Below, piece by piece: positions 61,928-64,000 of a stretch of 64,000 nt of DNA. Position 1 is the stretch's first letter. The number at the start of each line of letters is the position of its first letter. Under the pieces are notes generated by a model. It was not told the origin of the DNA and ran no database searches. It saw nothing but the letters and a program-made list of their open reading frames with translations. Source of the stretch: UBA3206 sp963623875 (lineage in GTDB: Bacteria; Bacillota_I; Bacilli_A; Acholeplasmatales; Anaeroplasmataceae); the NCBI GenBank assembly GCA_963623875.1, contig CAVFNL010000042.1, forward strand, positions 16,148 through 80,147, read 5' to 3'. A program made the position numbers and the translations under genes.

Positions 61928-62899
61928 TTATGCTTTAAGGTCAGTTCCTTTTGCACGTATTGCTTGTGTTACTAAATCATTATATACACTAGATTTAGCT
62001 AAGAATCCTGAGTTGTAATATAATGATAAGTCTGATGCTTGATCAAAATATTTAACTGGAACATCTGATACTTTTTTGCCATCTTTAACAATTGATACAA
62101 CTTGTTCTCCTGTATATTTAGCAAGTGCACTATAACTAATTGAGTATCCCATCATACCACCATCTTTAACTTCGCTGTCTGCAGCACAATACATTCCAAT
62201 ATTGTTTGTAGCACATAAGTTAGATAATGTTTCCATACCAGAAGCTACATTGTTATCATCTGATACGATTAATGCTTCAACTCCAGAATCTTTTAATGCA
62301 TTAAATGCATCAGTAAGTTCAGTTGCATTATTAATTGCTTTTGAATTAATTGATAATGATTTTGCACTAATAATTGTATCTAGTTTAGCTTTGTTTGATA
62401 CTGAATTAGCTTCTGTTGAAGTATAGATATATCCAAACTTCTTAGTATCACTCTTTACTTCAAGTGCTAAGTCTACAAGACTTTGTAATTGCATTGCATC
62501 TGAAGTACCTGTAACATTACTTCCTGTAACACCTGCTGCAGTTGGGTCTGATACTGCCGCGAATATTACTGGAATATCAGTGAAATTATTTGCGGCTGCT
62601 ACAGCTACTGGTGTTGCGATTGCTACAACTGCTGCAAGTTTTTCATCTTTTATTGAAGTGATTGTTTGAGAAATCACTGTTGAATCAAAATTACAATTGT
62701 AAGTTTTGATTTTATACTCATCTTTATCTAATTTGTCATTTAAGACTTCTACGACACCATTCTCGATTTCATCAAGTGATGTATGAGCACCGTATTTTAA
62801 TATTGCAATAGTTTTCTTGCTACCTCCTTGACAAGATGCAAGTATTAGTGATGCAAATGCCACTAATAATAAAGAAATAATTGTACCTATTTTTTTCAT
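61928..62899 (-). CDS. ABC transporter substrate-binding lipoprotein (TrpX-like)
   Basis: A 323-residue lipoprotein: signal peptide with lipobox LILASC (Cys 23), then an ABC_sub_bind domain with AILKYGAHTSLDEIENG, VVAIATPVAVAAANN, PVIFAAVSDPTAAG and EALIVSDDNNVASGMETL. This family includes TrpX, predicted to bind tryptophan, but some members bind other amino acids. First gene of the operon, behind a T-box leader, which supports an amino acid as the substrate. Confidence 0.92.
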   Translation of the reverse strand: MKKIGTIISLLLVAFASLILASCQGGSKKTIAILKYGAHTSLDEIENGVVEVLNDKLDKDEYKIKTYNCNFDSTVISQTITSIKDEKLAAVVAIATPVAVAAANNFTDIPVIFAAVSDPTAAGVTGSNVTGTSDAMQLQSLVDLALEVKSDTKKFGYIYTSTEANSVSNKAKLDTIISAKSLSINSKAINNATELTDAFNALKDSGVEALIVSDDNNVASGMETLSNLCATNNIGMYCAADSEVKDGGMMGYSISYSALAKYTGEQVVSIVKDGKKVSDVPVKYFDQASDLSLYYNSGFLAKSSVYNDLVTQAIRAKGTDLKA

Positions 62900-62922
62900 T
62901 CTAATCCACTCCTCTTTTGAAA

Positions 62923-63152
62923 CAAAAAAAGCTTATCCTAAATTAGGACAAGCTCTACCTGCGGTACCACCTAAATTGCTATAAAAAAGACTTATAGCCA
63001 CCTCGAAGCTTTTAACGGAGCAAACCGTATTTGACTACTAAAAATTTCACCAAATCCCTCGAAGGCCCATCATTATAACTACAACATGAACTCACACCCA
63101 ACGTTCACTCTCTTAAGATAGTTTGCTATAACTCTTTCTTCTCTTAGGTTAT
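62923..63152 (-). promoter_or_regulatory. T-box riboswitch of the TrpXYZ-like operon
   Basis: A leader of about 250 nt. Features on the minus strand: stem I with the AG-bulge region AGAGAGTGAACGTTGGGTG; stem III (GCTATAA/TTATAGC, 62979-63000); the T-box AGGTGGTACCGCAGG (62958-62972); then the terminator AGCTTGTCC/GGATAAGCT (62930-62954) with seven Ts. The likely specifier loop is near ATGATGGGCC; UGG (63067-63069, Trp) is the best guess and AUG or GGG in the same stretch cannot be excluded. Uncharged tRNA should favour the antiterminator. The discriminator-pairing base in UGGU is U, matching A73 rather than the G73 usual in tRNA-Trp. Confidence 0.92.
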
Positions 63153-63158
63153 GCCCAT

Positions 63159-63187
63159 ATTGTATACCATCAAATTTGTTGTGTCAA
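63159..63187 (-). promoter_or_regulatory. Promoter of the T-box leader
   Basis: TTGACA (63182-63187), 17-bp spacer, TACAAT (63159-63164). Transcription should start near 63152. Confidence 0.85.
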
Positions 63188-63197
63188 CAATAATTTT

Positions 63198-63230
63198 AAA
63201 AAAAAATGATGTAGCCACTTCTACACCATT
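63198..63230 (-). terminator. Terminator downstream of the right-edge gene
   Basis: AATGGTGTAG (63221-63230 on the minus strand) pairs with CTACATCATT (63205-63214), followed by nine Ts. It lies about 125 nt after the stop codon at 63355. The stretch 63231-63354 holds nothing else that I can identify. Confidence 0.82.
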
Positions 63231-63354
63231 TTCAAATGACATTTTACGAATTTTATTTTCTAAATTAAGCGTTTTTATCGTATTTTATATTAAATACAAT
63301 CATAACACAAATAATATTACATAACTTTTTAACGCTACAAATTGTTATAAAACT

Positions 63355-64000
63355 TTAATTTTTAAGTTGATAATCATATAGATATCCACATGCATATCCA
63401 TCTATATTTACAATTTTTACAATATAATTATCAGACATATTTAAATAGTCATCATACCCTTTTAAATATATAATATCATTGTCATCATCAATTTTTACCA
63501 TATCCCCATTCATATGCTTATAAAGTACTACTACATCATTATATTTAATAATTTCTGTTTCATGATAAAAAGTCCATTTACGCATATTATATGTTGAATA
63601 CATTTTTGAATTCACTCCAAATATTCCATAAAAATCACATAATAATAAACTATAATCACTATATATTAGATGATTAATCGCCATTGTGCTTAATGCTATA
63701 ACTTCATCAGTAATTCTGTATTTAAATGCCACTTCATCTTTTATTAAATATCCGTAAATGTTATCATATTTATCTGTGAATACCAATTTTGAATTATAAT
63801 ATTTTGATGTTTTTATTTGTTTTTCATAAAAGTCATAAGGATTTAAAATATAATATTCTCTTTCCTCTTCAATTGAAGATAACATTGATACATTAATTTC
63901 TTTTACTTTAGTTTTACCAAGAGATAATCTTACATCATTGTATGTTGATTTTACATATACTTCTCTTTTCTTATCATAAAAAACTAAAACTAGAGTTATA
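63355..64000 (-). CDS. Hypothetical protein, 5' part outside the window
   Basis: The C-terminal 214 or so residues of a gene that enters from the right edge. An internal ATG at 63885 could look like a start, but the frame stays open for another 38 codons to base 64000 (LVFYDKKREVYVKSTYND and so on) and no ribosome binding site precedes that ATG, so the gene is longer. It is rich in Tyr, Asp and Asn with many predicted beta strands. Not recognised. Confidence 0.7.
   Translation of the reverse strand, partial: ITLVLVFYDKKREVYVKSTYNDVRLSLGKTKVKEINVSMLSSIEEEREYYILNPYDFYEKQIKTSKYYNSKLVFTDKYDNIYGYLIKDEVAFKYRITDEVIALSTMAINHLIYSDYSLLLCDFYGIFGVNSKMYSTYNMRKWTFYHETEIIKYNDVVVLYKHMNGDMVKIDDDNDIIYLKGYDDYLNMSDNYIVKIVNIDGYACGYLYDYQLKN

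Noticed and set aside
63355..63885. A complete 176-residue gene starting at 63885
   Set aside because: The frame is open to the window edge and no ribosome binding site precedes that ATG, so it is reported as a partial gene.
1..64000. Mollicute genetic code (TGA as Trp)
   Set aside because: All recognisable genes are full length with TGG for tryptophan under the standard code, so no recoding is needed.
1..64000. CRISPR arrays, insertion sequences, prophage, tRNA or rRNA genes
   Set aside because: No regular direct repeats, transposase or integrase motifs, or tRNA/rRNA-like sequences were seen on either strand.

Overview
The window is a stretch of a low-GC (about 30% by eye) bacterial chromosome of the Firmicutes/Bacilli type. 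The support is a hrcA-grpE-dnaK-dnaJ operon under a CIRCE element, a PolC-type replicase, RNase Y, a T-box leader, GGAGG-type ribosome binding sites, sigma-A promoters and the MEP pathway enzyme IspG. TGA is not read as tryptophan: every recognised gene is full length under the standard code and tryptophan is TGG. Together this fits an uncultured Bacilli/Erysipelotrichia-like, gut-type lineage close to the Mollicutes, but that placement is inference. No tRNA, rRNA, insertion sequence, prophage or CRISPR array was seen.

Layout. 1-5113: 5' end of an unknown gene, then the heat-shock operon. 5172-7278: an MBL hydrolase, ribosomal protein L33 and ispG. 7275-8770: a MATE exporter behind a structured RNA leader ending in an intrinsic terminator. 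8784-11792: an orphan protein of about 1000 residues. 11934-20591: a likely ten-gene transcript (CPBP protease, flavin reductase-like, QueH, patatin, two RluD-type pseudouridine synthases, ABC-F, small unknown, MBL lipoprotein, zinc-ribbon membrane protein). 20612-31274: M18 aminopeptidase, GNAT, a GntR/AEC pair, a sugar transferase, a lipoprotein, a second MATE, and a MarR-controlled heterodimeric ABC exporter. 31278-38525: small unknowns, AAC(3)-like acetyltransferase, a MntR-like regulator, FNT channel, a GH28/degenerate GGDEF/DUF3320-like group, a collapsed methyltransferase gene and a small unknown. 38544-44739: Bax-inhibitor family protein, polC, DUF1189-like protein. 44833-50957: radical SAM protein, a leucyl-tRNA-synthetase-like protein with lost active-site motifs, acyl carrier protein, and a xylBA operon. 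50989-58565: ricA/ylbF-miaB with a second ~1000-residue orphan upstream, ymdB and rny. 58631-63187: two unknowns and a TrpXYZ-like ABC transporter under a T-box. 63355-64000: an unknown gene cut by the window edge.

The observations most worth following are: the intact gene for a LeuRS-derived pseudoenzyme (45747-47747), which seems to have lost the HIGH, KMSKS and editing motifs; the unassigned attenuator leader of the first MATE gene (8610-8735); a T-box whose discriminator-pairing base does not easily fit tryptophan; a recurrent promoter/leader cassette in which an extended -10 is followed after only 13-19 bases by the start codon, with AGGTGAT between; and an in-frame internal deletion of a trans-aconitate methyltransferase-like gene (37770-38006).
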